44,449 bases of DNA from Snodgrassella alvi (GTDB lineage Bacteria; Pseudomonadota; Gammaproteobacteria; Burkholderiales; Neisseriaceae): the NCBI RefSeq assembly GCF_002777425.1, contig NZ_MDVC01000089.1:1-44449 (forward strand). The letters run 5' to 3'. The notes under the pieces were generated by a model. That model was not told the DNA's origin. It saw nothing but the letters and a program-made list of their open reading frames with translations, and did not search any database. How positions within the stretch are numbered: the first letter of the stretch is position 1; every line of letters begins with the position of its first letter. Both the position numbers and the translations under genes were made by a program. This document shows positions 31,615-40,121 of the stretch, piece by piece.

Positions 31615-32277
31615 AAGCTTATAGTTTGGCTGAAAATATTCCAACCCCAAAATAGTAACTATATTATCAAATTTATTGACAAGTACGCTTATATGCCCGT
31701 AAACCGCCCCACCAGCAAATATCATTACCGATGCACCTTTTCCAGTTCACAGACATAATCTGCCATATGCCATGCCAGACATCAGGCTGACCACACCACA
31801 ACCATAAACTGCTTTGAACCATCATTTAGACCAGTGCACCGGCCAGAACCAGTCACAGAAAAATCAACCAGCCGAACTTATTAATAAACAGTCACAAATT
31901 CCACACTGATAATTATTTTTCTATACAAACTATAAGATAAAAATCCAGAACTATCCTTATGTGTTAAGGGCATAATTATATTTGATAACAGATTAAATAT
32001 TTAGTTATTTTGAAGATTTTTACGCCATATTAACCAGATATCTGTTTTATTCTGCCTGTCTCAACAACCCTTCACACCAGCCTTAAACAAAATTGCATCT
32101 TTCCCCCTATACAAAACTGCAATTTTCTTAGCAAACACACCAACAACAACGACAAAACCAGCAAGGTTAGTTTATTTCTCAGACAAGCTTTCAGGCTGCC
32201 ATAAACACAACACGCACCTATTCTGACCAAATCCTGCAACTGCCAAAACCATATCCGCAGCCGGCACAACAACCAGC
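31615..32277. other. Long intergenic stretch, possible gene relic
   Basis: About 660 bases without a convincing gene. On the minus strand from 31889 to 31679 one frame reads like a Trp-rich membrane protein (KFGWLIFL, LVLAGALV, MMVQSSLWLWCGQPDVWHG) broken by a TGA and a TAA. It may be a relic, but it is too short to be sure. A DUS-like word is at 32190-32200. The 80-residue frame at 32072-32314 has no ribosome site and overlaps the metK terminator, so I do not call it. Confidence 0.4.
32190..32200 (-). repeat. DNA uptake sequence-like word (Kingella-type)
   Basis: The minus strand reads GGCAGCCTGAA, identical to the last 11 bases of the Kingella-type uptake word AGGCAGCCTGAA as I recall it. 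It lies about 90 bases from a Simonsiella-type word in the metK terminator. Confidence 0.4.
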
Positions 32278-32279
32278 AA

Positions 32280-32304
32280 AAAGGCTGCCTGAAAAGCAGC
32301 CTTT
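32280..32304 (-). terminator. metK terminator containing a DUS-like word
   Basis: AAAGGCTGC (32280-32288) and GCAGCCTTT (32296-32304) form a 9-bp stem, and on the minus strand TT follows. It starts 17 bases after the metK stop. The plus strand at 32282-32293 reads AGGCTGCCTGAA, identical to the Simonsiella-type DNA uptake sequence as I recall it. Uptake words built into terminators are common in Neisseriaceae. Confidence 0.8.
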
Positions 32305-32320
32305 CTTCATACAACCTGAA

Positions 32321-33490
32321 TCAAATACCCGCAGCCTCACGCAATAATTGCGCCTTATCCGTGCGTTCCCATGTAAATTCTGGTTCTTCACGTCCAAAGT
32401 GGCCATATGCTGCCGTTTTCGCATAAATCGGCCGCTGCAAATCCAGCATTTTAATAATCCCTTTCGGACGCAAATCAAAATGCTCCTGCACAATCTCAAT
32501 TAGTCGATTTTCATCAATTTTACCGGTACCAAAAGTATCAATCGCAATAGAAGTAGGCTGAGCAATACCGATAGCATAAGAAATCTGAATCTGACACTGA
32601 CTGGCCAAACCAGCAGCAACAATATTCTTCGCCACATAACGGCAGGCATAAGCAGCAGAACGGTCAACCTTGGTAGGGTCTTTACCAGAAAACGCACCGC
32701 CACCATGCGGCGCCGCACCGCCATAAGTATCCACAATAATCTTGCGGCCAGTCAGACCACAGTCGCCCTGCGGCCCGCCAATCACAAAACGGCCGGTCGG
32801 ATTAATCAGATACTGCGTTTCATCAGTTAACATATCAGCAGGCAATACCGGCTTGATGATATATTCTTTCACCGCTTCAACCAGTTCCTCACGCCCGACA
32901 TCCGGTTCATGCTGCGTAGACAACACCACCGTATCAATGCGCTTCACCTTACCAGTCTCACTGTCATACACACAGGTTAGCTGCGCTTTCGCATCCGGGC
33001 GCAACCATGGCAGCTCACCACTTTTACGCACTTCACTCTGGCGCTGCATCAGACGATGCGCATAATAAATAGCAAACGGCATCAGCGTAGGCGTTTCATC
33101 ACAGGCATAACCAAACATCAGCCCCTGATCACCGGCACCCATATCCAGGTCAAGACCTTCCCCTTCATTAACACCCTGCGCAATATCAGGAGACTGCTCG
33201 TCATAACACACCATCACCGCACAGCCGCTGGCATCAAAGCCCAGCTCCGATGAGTTATAACCGATACGCTTAATCGTATCGCGTGCAACCTGAATATAAT
33301 TAATATGCGCACGTGTAGAAACCTCACCGGCCAGCACACACAAGCCGGTATTGACTAAAGTTTCAGCCGCCACGCGTGCGGCAGGGTCCTGAGTCAGGAT
33401 AGCGTCTAAAATAGAATCGGAAATCTGGTCGGCAACTTTATCTGGATGACCCTCAGATACCGATTCGGAAGTAAACAGAAATTCACTCAT
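32321..33490 (-). CDS. metK: S-adenosylmethionine synthetase
   Basis: Makes S-adenosylmethionine from methionine and ATP; essential in the cytoplasm. The 389-residue length is normal. The family signatures are both present: [12 protein letters not shown] around residue 116-127, and the P-loop-like [20 protein letters not shown] around 260-280. The N-terminus [20 protein letters not shown] is canonical. I see no SAM riboswitch in the 99 bases upstream. It is divergent from the second lipid A acyltransferase gene and ends in a terminator hairpin. Confidence 0.98.
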   Translation of the reverse strand: MSEFLFTSESVSEGHPDKVADQISDSILDAILTQDPAARVAAETLVNTGLCVLAGEVSTRAHINYIQVARDTIKRIGYNSSELGFDASGCAVMVCYDEQSPDIAQGVNEGEGLDLDMGAGDQGLMFGYACDETPTLMPFAIYYAHRLMQRQSEVRKSGELPWLRPDAKAQLTCVYDSETGKVKRIDTVVLSTQHEPDVGREELVEAVKEYIIKPVLPADMLTDETQYLINPTGRFVIGGPQGDCGLTGRKIIVDTYGGAAPHGGGAFSGKDPTKVDRSAAYACRYVAKNIVAAGLASQCQIQISYAIGIAQPTSIAIDTFGTGKIDENRLIEIVQEHFDLRPKGIIKMLDLQRPIYAKTAAYGHFGREEPEFTWERTDKAQLLREAAGI

Positions 33491-33549
33491 AATTGGCGGA
33501 TACTTTCTGATGCTAATAATGCTTTATGGGCAGTTATAGATGCTTTTGT

Positions 33550-33555
33550 TATAAT
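33550..33555 (+). promoter_or_regulatory. Extended -10 promoter of the second acyltransferase gene
   Basis: TGTTATAAT gives a perfect TATAAT -10 (33550-33555) with the TG-N extension just upstream. It lies 35 bases before the ATG at 33590. A clear -35 is not seen, as is common for extended -10 promoters. Confidence 0.55.
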
Positions 33556-33589
33556 GTTGCCCAAATTTTGAGTTTGAGATACACAACAG

Positions 33590-34468
33590 ATGCAAAAGCT
33601 GGTTTATGTCGTATTTTCCTTGTTGGCATTAATTCCCTTGCCAGTCTTACAAGGCATAGGTTCAATACTGGGGCGTCTTGGCTATTACTTTGCCACCAAT
33701 GAACGTAAACGCACAACTAGAAATCTGCATTTTAGCAAACTTGCCGCCAACGACCAACAAGCAGAGAAACTGGTTAAATCCGTTTTCTCCGAAACAGCCA
33801 AAAGCGGGCTAGAACTGTCCATCGCATGGACCCGCTCCAGCAAACACATCGTCTCCCTGTTTAAAGAAGTGCACGGCTGGGAACACATCGAAGAAGCCAT
33901 CGCCCGCAACGAAGGCCTGCTGCTTATTACCCCGCATCTGGGCAATTACGACCTTGCCGGCCGTTACCTGAGTGAAAAACTACCCTTTCCTCTCACCGCC
34001 ATGTATCGCCCGCCCAAAATAAGTTGGCTGGAAAGCATAATGAATAACGGCCGCGTCCGCGATAACGGCTATACTGCACCGGCCAATATGCAGGGCGTCA
34101 AACAAATCGTACGTGCCTTAAAAAACACAGAGGCCACCATCGTTTTGCCCGATCAGGTACCTGGTGAAGGCGAAGGTGTATGGGCAACTTTTTTTGGTCA
34201 ACCAGCCTACACCATGACATTGGCCTCACGTCTGGCCGTCATGCCTAAAGTAACCGCCCTGTTCTTTTGCGGCGAACGCCTACCCCACGGCCGCGGCTTT
34301 GCCCTGCATATCGCTCCGCTGGAAGGTACACTCAATGGCAATCGTGAACATGATGCCCAGATTATCAACAACAATGTCGAACAATGGGTAGCACGCTTTC
34401 CCAGCCAGTATTTGTTTGGTTATAACCGGTATAAGCACCGTAATACAAAACCACCGACTACCCCATAG
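33590..34468 (+). CDS. Lipid A biosynthesis late acyltransferase (LpxL/HtrB family), copy 2
   Basis: A 292-residue inner-membrane acyltransferase. The N-terminal hydrophobic anchor spans about residues 4-35. The HX4D motif is His116-Asp121 in TPHLGNYDLAG. Also visible are MYRPPKISWLESIM, VLPDQVPGEGEGVWATFFGQ and the terminal QYLFGYNRYKH. Its motif residue (Asp) differs from copy 1 (Glu), and the sequences are clearly diverged. The two probably act at different positions or with different acyl chains on lipid A, as LpxL1 and LpxL2 do in Neisseria; which is which cannot be told here. Confidence 0.92.
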   Translation: MQKLVYVVFSLLALIPLPVLQGIGSILGRLGYYFATNERKRTTRNLHFSKLAANDQQAEKLVKSVFSETAKSGLELSIAWTRSSKHIVSLFKEVHGWEHIEEAIARNEGLLLITPHLGNYDLAGRYLSEKLPFPLTAMYRPPKISWLESIMNNGRVRDNGYTAPANMQGVKQIVRALKNTEATIVLPDQVPGEGEGVWATFFGQPAYTMTLASRLAVMPKVTALFFCGERLPHGRGFALHIAPLEGTLNGNREHDAQIINNNVEQWVARFPSQYLFGYNRYKHRNTKPPTTP

Positions 34469-35202
34469 CAATTACAGAACATACCTAGAATAAATCATCA
34501 CAAACAGACTGATGACCACACTAGAGACAAAATACTGGAAAGCCATTTTGACAGAACAGTTATTTAAACTTAAATAATAAATATATTATTACCAAAATCT
34601 GTATATCAGCATTGTAGTAACTATTCATAGACACATAAATAAACTTGTATTTTAAATATATAACCTTATCAGCGAAAATAAATTCTATTTTATTAGAAAT
34701 TACTCAATATAATTTTTATACATAAGAAACCAATTTAAATAATTGCTTATATATAAAATATTTACAGATAAATATTTATGCTTACTGCTTTGTCACTAAA
34801 TCTAATAAATACTTTAATAAGTAGCATAATTTCATTTCTTAAGAATATCTATCGCTATAATGCAAAGCTTTTCAACCTTAAAGTTACTATTCATTAGCAT
34901 AAAAACAAATCTATTACTTTAAATAGAAATGTATTACAAAGACGGACTGGCTTGCTGCACAGAAAATATAAAACAGACTGACCAGTACGATATCATTAGC
35001 TAATAGCAACAAACTTATTTATATTACAAATTAGTTAAATTGATATCAAAATACCTATACTTTTATCTTTTAAATCCTTTTTCGCATTTCTATCATCTAT
35101 ATAAATATAAGTGTTGATAAAAAGTATAGCTTGAATCTTTTTCCAACTTCAATATTTGTTCCCAAAATAGCAAAATCCAAAGATAGCGACAGACAAATTG
35201 CC
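34469..35202. other. Very A/T-rich intergenic region
   Basis: About 730 bases, strikingly richer in A/T than the flanking genes. There is no reading frame with a ribosome site, no clear hairpin terminator behind the acyltransferase, and no tRNA. It precedes a decayed sigma-factor gene, so part of it may be that gene's former promoter region. Confidence 0.6.
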
Positions 35203-35715
35203 ATGAATCAGAATTCAGAAAAATTAATTTCAGCCGCCTATTCCGATAATAAACAGGCTTTAGAACAATTATTAATTTTATCCCCAAAGGAGATTAGTAG
35301 ATTTGCCAGAAAAACCTGTTCCATATCTAAAGACATAGAAAATGCGATACAAATAACACTTTGGCAAATTCACAGAAAGATTGGCACATTAAAAACAATA
35401 AAAGCTCTTACCGACTAGCTCTTCAGAATTATAGAAAGAGAATGTTATCGGCTATTTAGTTCCCGACTGTCAAAAAATACCGAGACAAAATTTAATCTAA
35501 ATAACACAGCAACACCTGATTATGATTTGAATCTACGCATTGATTTAACAAATTCAATTGTGACTATGCCACCGATTTATCGCCAAATATTAATTATATG
35601 GGATAATGAAGAATATACCGCACCCAGAGTTGCCAAAAAATTAGGTATTACTGTTGAAGCTGTAAAAAGTAGGCAGCACTGAACCAGAATAATGATAAAA
35701 GAAAAAGAGCCATAA
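35203..35715 (+). pseudogene. Decayed ECF-type RNA polymerase sigma factor
   Basis: From the ATG at 35203 one frame reads through 170 codons, a normal ECF sigma length, with two stops: TAG at 35416 and TGA at 35680. Before the first stop is region 2 (AAYSDNKQALEQLL, then SKDIENAIQITLWQIHRKIG). After it come the linker and region 4 (LFRIIERECYRLFSSRL, MPPIYRQILIIWDNEEYTAP, then RVAKKLGITVEAVKSR). The TAG replaces the Trp expected in A-x-x-W-LFRI. The TGA replaces an Arg in the usual SRLHRAR-type helix. There is no frameshift, so inactivation is by point mutation. No anti-sigma gene is adjacent. The rpsI terminator overlaps its last codons. Confidence 0.85.
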
Positions 35716-35727
35716 AGGCTCTTTTTT
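35703..35727 (-). terminator. Terminator of the rplM-rpsI operon
   Basis: AAAAGAGCC (35703-35711) and GGCTCTTTT (35717-35725) form a 9-bp stem with T-runs on both sides, so it works in either direction. On the minus strand it lies about 35 bases after the rpsI stop. Confidence 0.88.
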
Positions 35728-35761
35728 GTATTTGTAAACTTTTTGGCAGTGGCAATACAGA

Positions 35762-36154
35762 TTAACGTTTGGAGAACTGTTTGGCACGGCGTGCTTTGCG
35801 CAGACCGAATTTTTTACGTTCAACTTCACGTGCATCACGAGTTACCAGACCAGCAGCAGACAGAGTTGGCTTCAGAGCTGCATCGTAGTCAATCAGTGCA
35901 CGGGTAATGCCGTGACGAATCGCACCAGACTGGCCGGTTTCACCGCCGCCTACTACATTTACTTTAATGTCGAAAGCTTCCAGATTTTCGGTCAGTACCA
36001 ATGGCTGACGTACAATCATACGGCCGGTTTCGCGACCAAAAAACTCATCAAGCGGACGACCATTTACAATAATCTGACCGCTACCCTTTTGCAGGAAAAC
36101 ACGAGCCACTGAACTTTTGCGGCGACCCGTGCCGTAGTAATATTTACCGTTCAT
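35762..36154 (-). CDS. rpsI: 30S ribosomal protein S9 (uS9)
   Basis: A 130-residue ribosomal protein with the typical N-terminus [16 protein letters not shown], the middle block [19 protein letters not shown], and the basic C-terminal tail [14 protein letters not shown] that reaches the P-site tRNA. AAGGA lies 6 bases before the ATG. It follows rplM after 9 bases in the conserved rplM-rpsI operon. Confidence 0.98.
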   Translation of the reverse strand: MNGKYYYGTGRRKSSVARVFLQKGSGQIIVNGRPLDEFFGRETGRMIVRQPLVLTENLEAFDIKVNVVGGGETGQSGAIRHGITRALIDYDAALKPTLSAAGLVTRDAREVERKKFGLRKARRAKQFSKR

Positions 36155-36163
36155 TGCGTGTCC

Positions 36164-36592
36164 TTAGATATCCAAAACTTTAGGTTGTTGAGCAGCATGG
36201 CCATGTTCTGCAGTAGCATATACTTTCAGCTTTTTAATCATGGCATAGCCCAACGGGCCTTTAGGTAACATACCTTTAACGGCTTTTTCCAGCGCACGAC
36301 CAGGGAACTGGTTTTGCATTTCTGTAAAAGTACGCTCGTAGATACCACCCGGGAAGCCTGAGTGGCGATAGTATTTTTTGTCAGTCTGTTTCTGACCAGT
36401 TACACGCAATTTGTCAGCGTTGATTACAATGATGTAATCACCTGTATCAACATGCGGCGTGTATTCTGGCTTATGTTTGCCACGCAGACGGCGAGCGATT
36501 TCAGCAGCCAAACGACCCAGAACTTTGTCTTGAGCGTCAACTACATACCAATCGCGCTTCACCTCATGCGGCTTAGCTGAAAAGGTTTTCAT
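36164..36592 (-). CDS. rplM: 50S ribosomal protein L13 (uL13)
   Basis: A 142-residue protein, normal length. The N-terminus [20 protein letters not shown] and the blocks [32 protein letters not shown] and [15 protein letters not shown] are canonical. It is the first gene of rplM-rpsI, with a near-consensus promoter at 36628-36656. The ribosome site is weak (GGA well upstream of the ATG), which may reflect translational control. Confidence 0.98.
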   Translation of the reverse strand: MKTFSAKPHEVKRDWYVVDAQDKVLGRLAAEIARRLRGKHKPEYTPHVDTGDYIIVINADKLRVTGQKQTDKKYYRHSGFPGGIYERTFTEMQNQFPGRALEKAVKGMLPKGPLGYAMIKKLKVYATAEHGHAAQQPKVLDI

Positions 36593-36627
36593 AGGAGCTA
36601 ATCCAGATAAATATACGAAAGCTTCTA

Positions 36628-36656
36628 ATATTAAAGATTAATCAAGTGATTGTCAA
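36628..36656 (-). promoter_or_regulatory. Promoter of rplM-rpsI
   Basis: On the minus strand TTGACA (36651-36656) and TAATAT (36628-36633) are exactly 17 bases apart, about 35 bases before the rplM ATG. Confidence 0.8.
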
Positions 36657-36735
36657 TTGCCACACTTGGTTGATATGACAAACCCCCTGTACTCAGCAAG
36701 GTAGACAGACAATGCTTTTCACCCCAGATTTATGC

Positions 36736-38868
36736 CTAACCGATGCGTTTGAATGGTGGCAAACACGCCAGTAACTGCTTGCCATAACGTGCTGTCAGAA
36801 TACGGTTATCCAGAATGGTTACCCGGCCGTAATCTGTTTCGGTACGAATCAGCCGTCCTACTGCCTGTATCAGCTTGATACTCGCTTCCGGCACAGTAAT
36901 TTCCATGAATGGATTGCCGCCGCGTGCTTCTATCCACTGGTTACGGGTTTTCTCAATCGGGTTATCCGGCATGGCAAATGGCAGCTTGGCAATAATCACT
37001 TGCACACACATTTCACCAGGCAAATCCAGCCCTTCGGCAAAACTGTCGAGCCCAAAAATGATACTGGGCTTACCGGCAGCAATGGCTTCCTGATGGCGCT
37101 GCAATAATACCTGTTTGGATATTTCCCCCTGTACCAACAATAGCGGCAAATGACTGTCTGGTAATTTCAATGCCACTTCCTGCATTTGTCGGCGTGAAGA
37201 AAATAGCACCAAAGTACCAATGGCTTCATTTTCATTAATCAGTTTCGGCAGCCATTTGACAATTTCACTGGTATGCGCAGCAGCATCTTTCGGACTGGCG
37301 GCCAGTGCCGGTATATACAGTTCACCCTGTTCGGCAAAATGAAACGGGCTATCCAGTGCCAGCATGGTGGTATCCGGCAACCAGTTCAGGCCGGTTTGCT
37401 TCAACAGTAAATCGAATGTTCCCAGCGAGCGCAGCGTTGCTGAAGTAAGCAGGGCACCGGCTGCACGCCGCCACAAACCACTGGCCAATTTGCTGGCACT
37501 GGTAATGGGTGAGGCATTAAAACTGTAATCCACTTTATCTTTAAAAGTTCGCGTAATCCATTTAGCCAGTGGTGCTTCACCTTCTACATTCTCAGTAGAA
37601 ATTAAATCCCATACATCAACTACCTGCTCTGTTCGCGCCAGCAACATACCCAAATCGCCACTTAGCCGGTCGAGCAGGCTGCTGTCCTGATTTTTATCGC
37701 GCCGTGCGGCCACTAGTGCTTCATTCATGCTGTTTATGTGCTTGAGCAACATGCGTGCCGCTATGGCTGTATTGTTTACCAGCATACTTAAGCTGGACGG
37801 AATAGTGCCATCCGGCCACAGCCAGCTGCTTTCTTCGATGCCTTCCTGTGTAGCCAGACTGGGTTCATCAGCCAGATGAATCAACCACTCCTGCAAGCTT
37901 TCCTGCAAGCCGGATGCAGCCTCGGTAGCCATTACAGCCAGCTCACTCTTATCCAGCACACCAGCCACTTTATCAATAATATTACCAATCCGGTCCAAAA
38001 ACCACAGTGCCTGATTGAGGCTGTGTTCAGCAGCAAACTGCTGCAAGGCCTTGTGCGATAAATGATGAGCCTCATCAATGCAATAAAAGCTGTTGGCTGG
38101 TGATGGCAGAATCACGCCCCCGCCCATACCAATATCAGCTAACAACAAATCATGGTTGGCCACAACTACATTCACCGTTTCCAGTGTTTCCCGTGCCAGA
38201 AAAAACGGACATTCCGGCCGATTAGGGCAGCCGGCTTTCAGGCAGCCATGGCGGTCATTGGTTACCCTTTGCCACAGGCTCTCATCCATCTGTTCCGGCC
38301 AAGTGTCACGGTCGCCATTAAAAGTACGCGCAGCAAACTGGTCTGCCATCTCACGCAATACAGCTAATTCTTCAGCTTTCGGCTTTCTGTCCCATAATTC
38401 CTGTTGTGGTTCAAACCCCTGCAAACTATCCTGCGCGTTTAATTGGGTTAATTGATACAGTTTATACGGACACAAATAACGTCCTCGCCCTTTTGCCAGT
38501 GCAAAGCTCAGACTCAAGCCACTGTGCCTGACGACAAACGGTAAATCCCGCCCCACCAGCTGCTCCTGTAAGGCCACCGTGGCACTGCTAACCACCAGAA
38601 TTTTGCCACGTGTCTGCGCCATAATTCCACCAGCCAGTAAATACGCCAGACTTTTCCCGACACCCGTTGGGCCTTCCACTATAACGATAGACTCACCATT
38701 GCGCTCCGGTGCATCCTCACCAGCCTGCTGTTGCTGAGTACGCGAAAATGCATTGGCAATGGCTGCAATCATTTCCCGCTGAGCCTGACGCGGCCGGAAA
38801 TGGGGCAGACTTTTAGCGATATTCTGGTAATGTTCGCGTATGGCGTTTTTTTCTAAATCAGTGAGCAT
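36736..38868 (-). CDS. dinG: ATP-dependent DNA helicase DinG
   Basis: A superfamily 2 (XPD-like) 5'-3' helicase of 710 residues that unwinds R-loops, D-loops and G-quadruplexes. Walker A GPTGVGKS is at residues 66-73. The iron-sulfur cysteines are Cys133, Cys209, Cys214 and Cys220, with the 5- and 6-residue spacing known from E. coli DinG. The DEAH box is at 265-268. C-terminal motifs are IFGLDSFAEGLDLPG and IKLIQAVGRLIRTETDYG. A DUS-like word lies inside the gene at 38237-38247. It is transcribed alone, divergent from metQ. Confidence 0.96.
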   Translation of the reverse strand: MLTDLEKNAIREHYQNIAKSLPHFRPRQAQREMIAAIANAFSRTQQQQAGEDAPERNGESIVIVEGPTGVGKSLAYLLAGGIMAQTRGKILVVSSATVALQEQLVGRDLPFVVRHSGLSLSFALAKGRGRYLCPYKLYQLTQLNAQDSLQGFEPQQELWDRKPKAEELAVLREMADQFAARTFNGDRDTWPEQMDESLWQRVTNDRHGCLKAGCPNRPECPFFLARETLETVNVVVANHDLLLADIGMGGGVILPSPANSFYCIDEAHHLSHKALQQFAAEHSLNQALWFLDRIGNIIDKVAGVLDKSELAVMATEAASGLQESLQEWLIHLADEPSLATQEGIEESSWLWPDGTIPSSLSMLVNNTAIAARMLLKHINSMNEALVAARRDKNQDSSLLDRLSGDLGMLLARTEQVVDVWDLISTENVEGEAPLAKWITRTFKDKVDYSFNASPITSASKLASGLWRRAAGALLTSATLRSLGTFDLLLKQTGLNWLPDTTMLALDSPFHFAEQGELYIPALAASPKDAAAHTSEIVKWLPKLINENEAIGTLVLFSSRRQMQEVALKLPDSHLPLLLVQGEISKQVLLQRHQEAIAAGKPSIIFGLDSFAEGLDLPGEMCVQVIIAKLPFAMPDNPIEKTRNQWIEARGGNPFMEITVPEASIKLIQAVGRLIRTETDYGRVTILDNRILTARYGKQLLACLPPFKRIG
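38237..38247 (-). repeat. DNA uptake sequence-like word inside dinG
   Basis: The minus strand reads GGCTGCCTGAA, the last 11 bases of the Simonsiella-type uptake word. It lies in dinG codons for the iron-sulfur region (near Cys209-Cys214), where the Gly-Cys-Leu-Lys codons spell it. Confidence 0.4.
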
Positions 38869-39000
38869 AACTATTCAAGCAAAGGACAAATGGCATAAAT
38901 GCTTATTCTATTTAGTAGTAAAGTTATTTAAAATCAGTGTATTTGCAGACTCATTCCAATTATATACTGAAATTCCATATTAAATTTCAGCAGGTACATT

Positions 39001-39834
39001 ATGAACAAAATTATCTATCTTGTTTTATCCTGTTTAGTGGTAACAGGCCTGATTGCCTGCTCCAAAACCCAGCAGGACACAGCACCTACTACCCCAACCA
39101 CAAAAAAAGAACTGGTTTTTGGTGCTTCTGCCATGCCCTATAGCACTGTCTTTGAACAAGGTATCAAACCCATTCTGGAAAAACAGGGCTACACAATCAA
39201 AACCCTGAATTTTTCCACGCTGGAAGTGAATAATCAATCAGTTAATAATGGTCAGGTTGATTTTAACCTCGATCAGCACACTGCTTACCTTAACGTTTTT
39301 AACCATGAAAAAAACACACACCTGTATCCTCTGGTACATATTCCTACAGTTCCAGCCGCCATTTATTCAGATAAATACACTTCTATCCAGCAGGCTCCCA
39401 ATGGCGCCAGCGTGCTGATTCCCAGCGACCCGGCCAATACTTCCCGTGCATTGCGCATCCTCACCGACAACCATTTAATTCAGCTAAAACCCAATACCAA
39501 TCCGATACTAGCTACTACCAGAGATATTGCCAGCAATCCCAAACAACTGAAAATCAGGGAAATTGATTCCGTGATGATTCCGCGCACATTGAATGAAGTA
39601 GATTTCGGTTTTGCCTCCGGTGGCATTGCTTATCAGTCGAAACTGGATCCGAAAAAAGCTGTCTTACGCGAAAAAGTAGTTCCGGAAATGGAAATGGTGG
39701 TTACCATCAATGAAAAAAACAAAGACATGCAATGGGCAAAAGACCTCAAAGCAGCCTATCAGTCACCAGAATTTAAACAATTTATGCAGAAATACAATCA
39801 AAATCAGATGTGGGTAATGCCACAGGGAGAATAA
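39001..39834 (+). CDS. metQ: MetQ/NlpA family methionine-binding lipoprotein
   Basis: A periplasmic substrate-binding lipoprotein for a methionine ABC importer, 277 residues. The lipoprotein signal ends VTGLIAC with Cys20 as the lipid site. Family blocks are LVFGASAMPYSTVFEQGIKP, NNGQVDFNLDQHTAYLNVFN (usually NFFQH in the family), and VLIPSDPANTSRALRIL. AGG lies 6 bases before the ATG. The permease and ATPase genes (metI, metN) are not adjacent, so it must work with a system encoded elsewhere. A 15-bp terminator follows. Other amino acids are possible ligands within this family. Confidence 0.9.
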   Translation: MNKIIYLVLSCLVVTGLIACSKTQQDTAPTTPTTKKELVFGASAMPYSTVFEQGIKPILEKQGYTIKTLNFSTLEVNNQSVNNGQVDFNLDQHTAYLNVFNHEKNTHLYPLVHIPTVPAAIYSDKYTSIQQAPNGASVLIPSDPANTSRALRILTDNHLIQLKPNTNPILATTRDIASNPKQLKIREIDSVMIPRTLNEVDFGFASGGIAYQSKLDPKKAVLREKVVPEMEMVVTINEKNKDMQWAKDLKAAYQSPEFKQFMQKYNQNQMWVMPQGE

Positions 39835-39860
39835 AGTATTTCAGCCCCCAATTACTCTGA

Positions 39861-39905
39861 AAACTGCCGGTAATATTATTCCTGTATTACCGGCAGTTTA
39901 TATAT
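39861..39905 (+). terminator. Terminator of metQ
   Basis: AAACTGCCGGTAATA (39861-39875) and TATTACCGGCAGTTT (39885-39899) are perfect 15-bp complements with a 9-base loop, followed by ATATAT rather than a strict T-run. From here to 40121 the sequence is A/T-rich with no gene. Confidence 0.8.
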
Positions 39906-40121
39906 CAGTAACAGCCCAAAGGCCACGTCTGCCTCTCAACTACCAGCCTCATAGATACTAAAATAAATATCCGCTACAAAATAATATAAATTTCTTATCA
40001 CCGATTAGCAGCATCACCAGACAAATCGTTTCCAAAGCAAAATATCTTTAATAAAAATAACATAACAACAATATTAAATACATTTTATAATAGAAAAATT
40101 ACACCACATACTTGCATAAGC

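Noticed and set aside
32072-32314. An 80-codon minus-strand frame downstream of metK
   Set aside because: It runs through the metK terminator and has a Leu/Cys/Arg-rich composition typical of a chance frame.
33491-33589. A possible SAM riboswitch upstream of metK
   Set aside because: The 99-base divergent gap shows no aptamer-like pairing on the metK strand; only an extended -10 for the other gene is visible.
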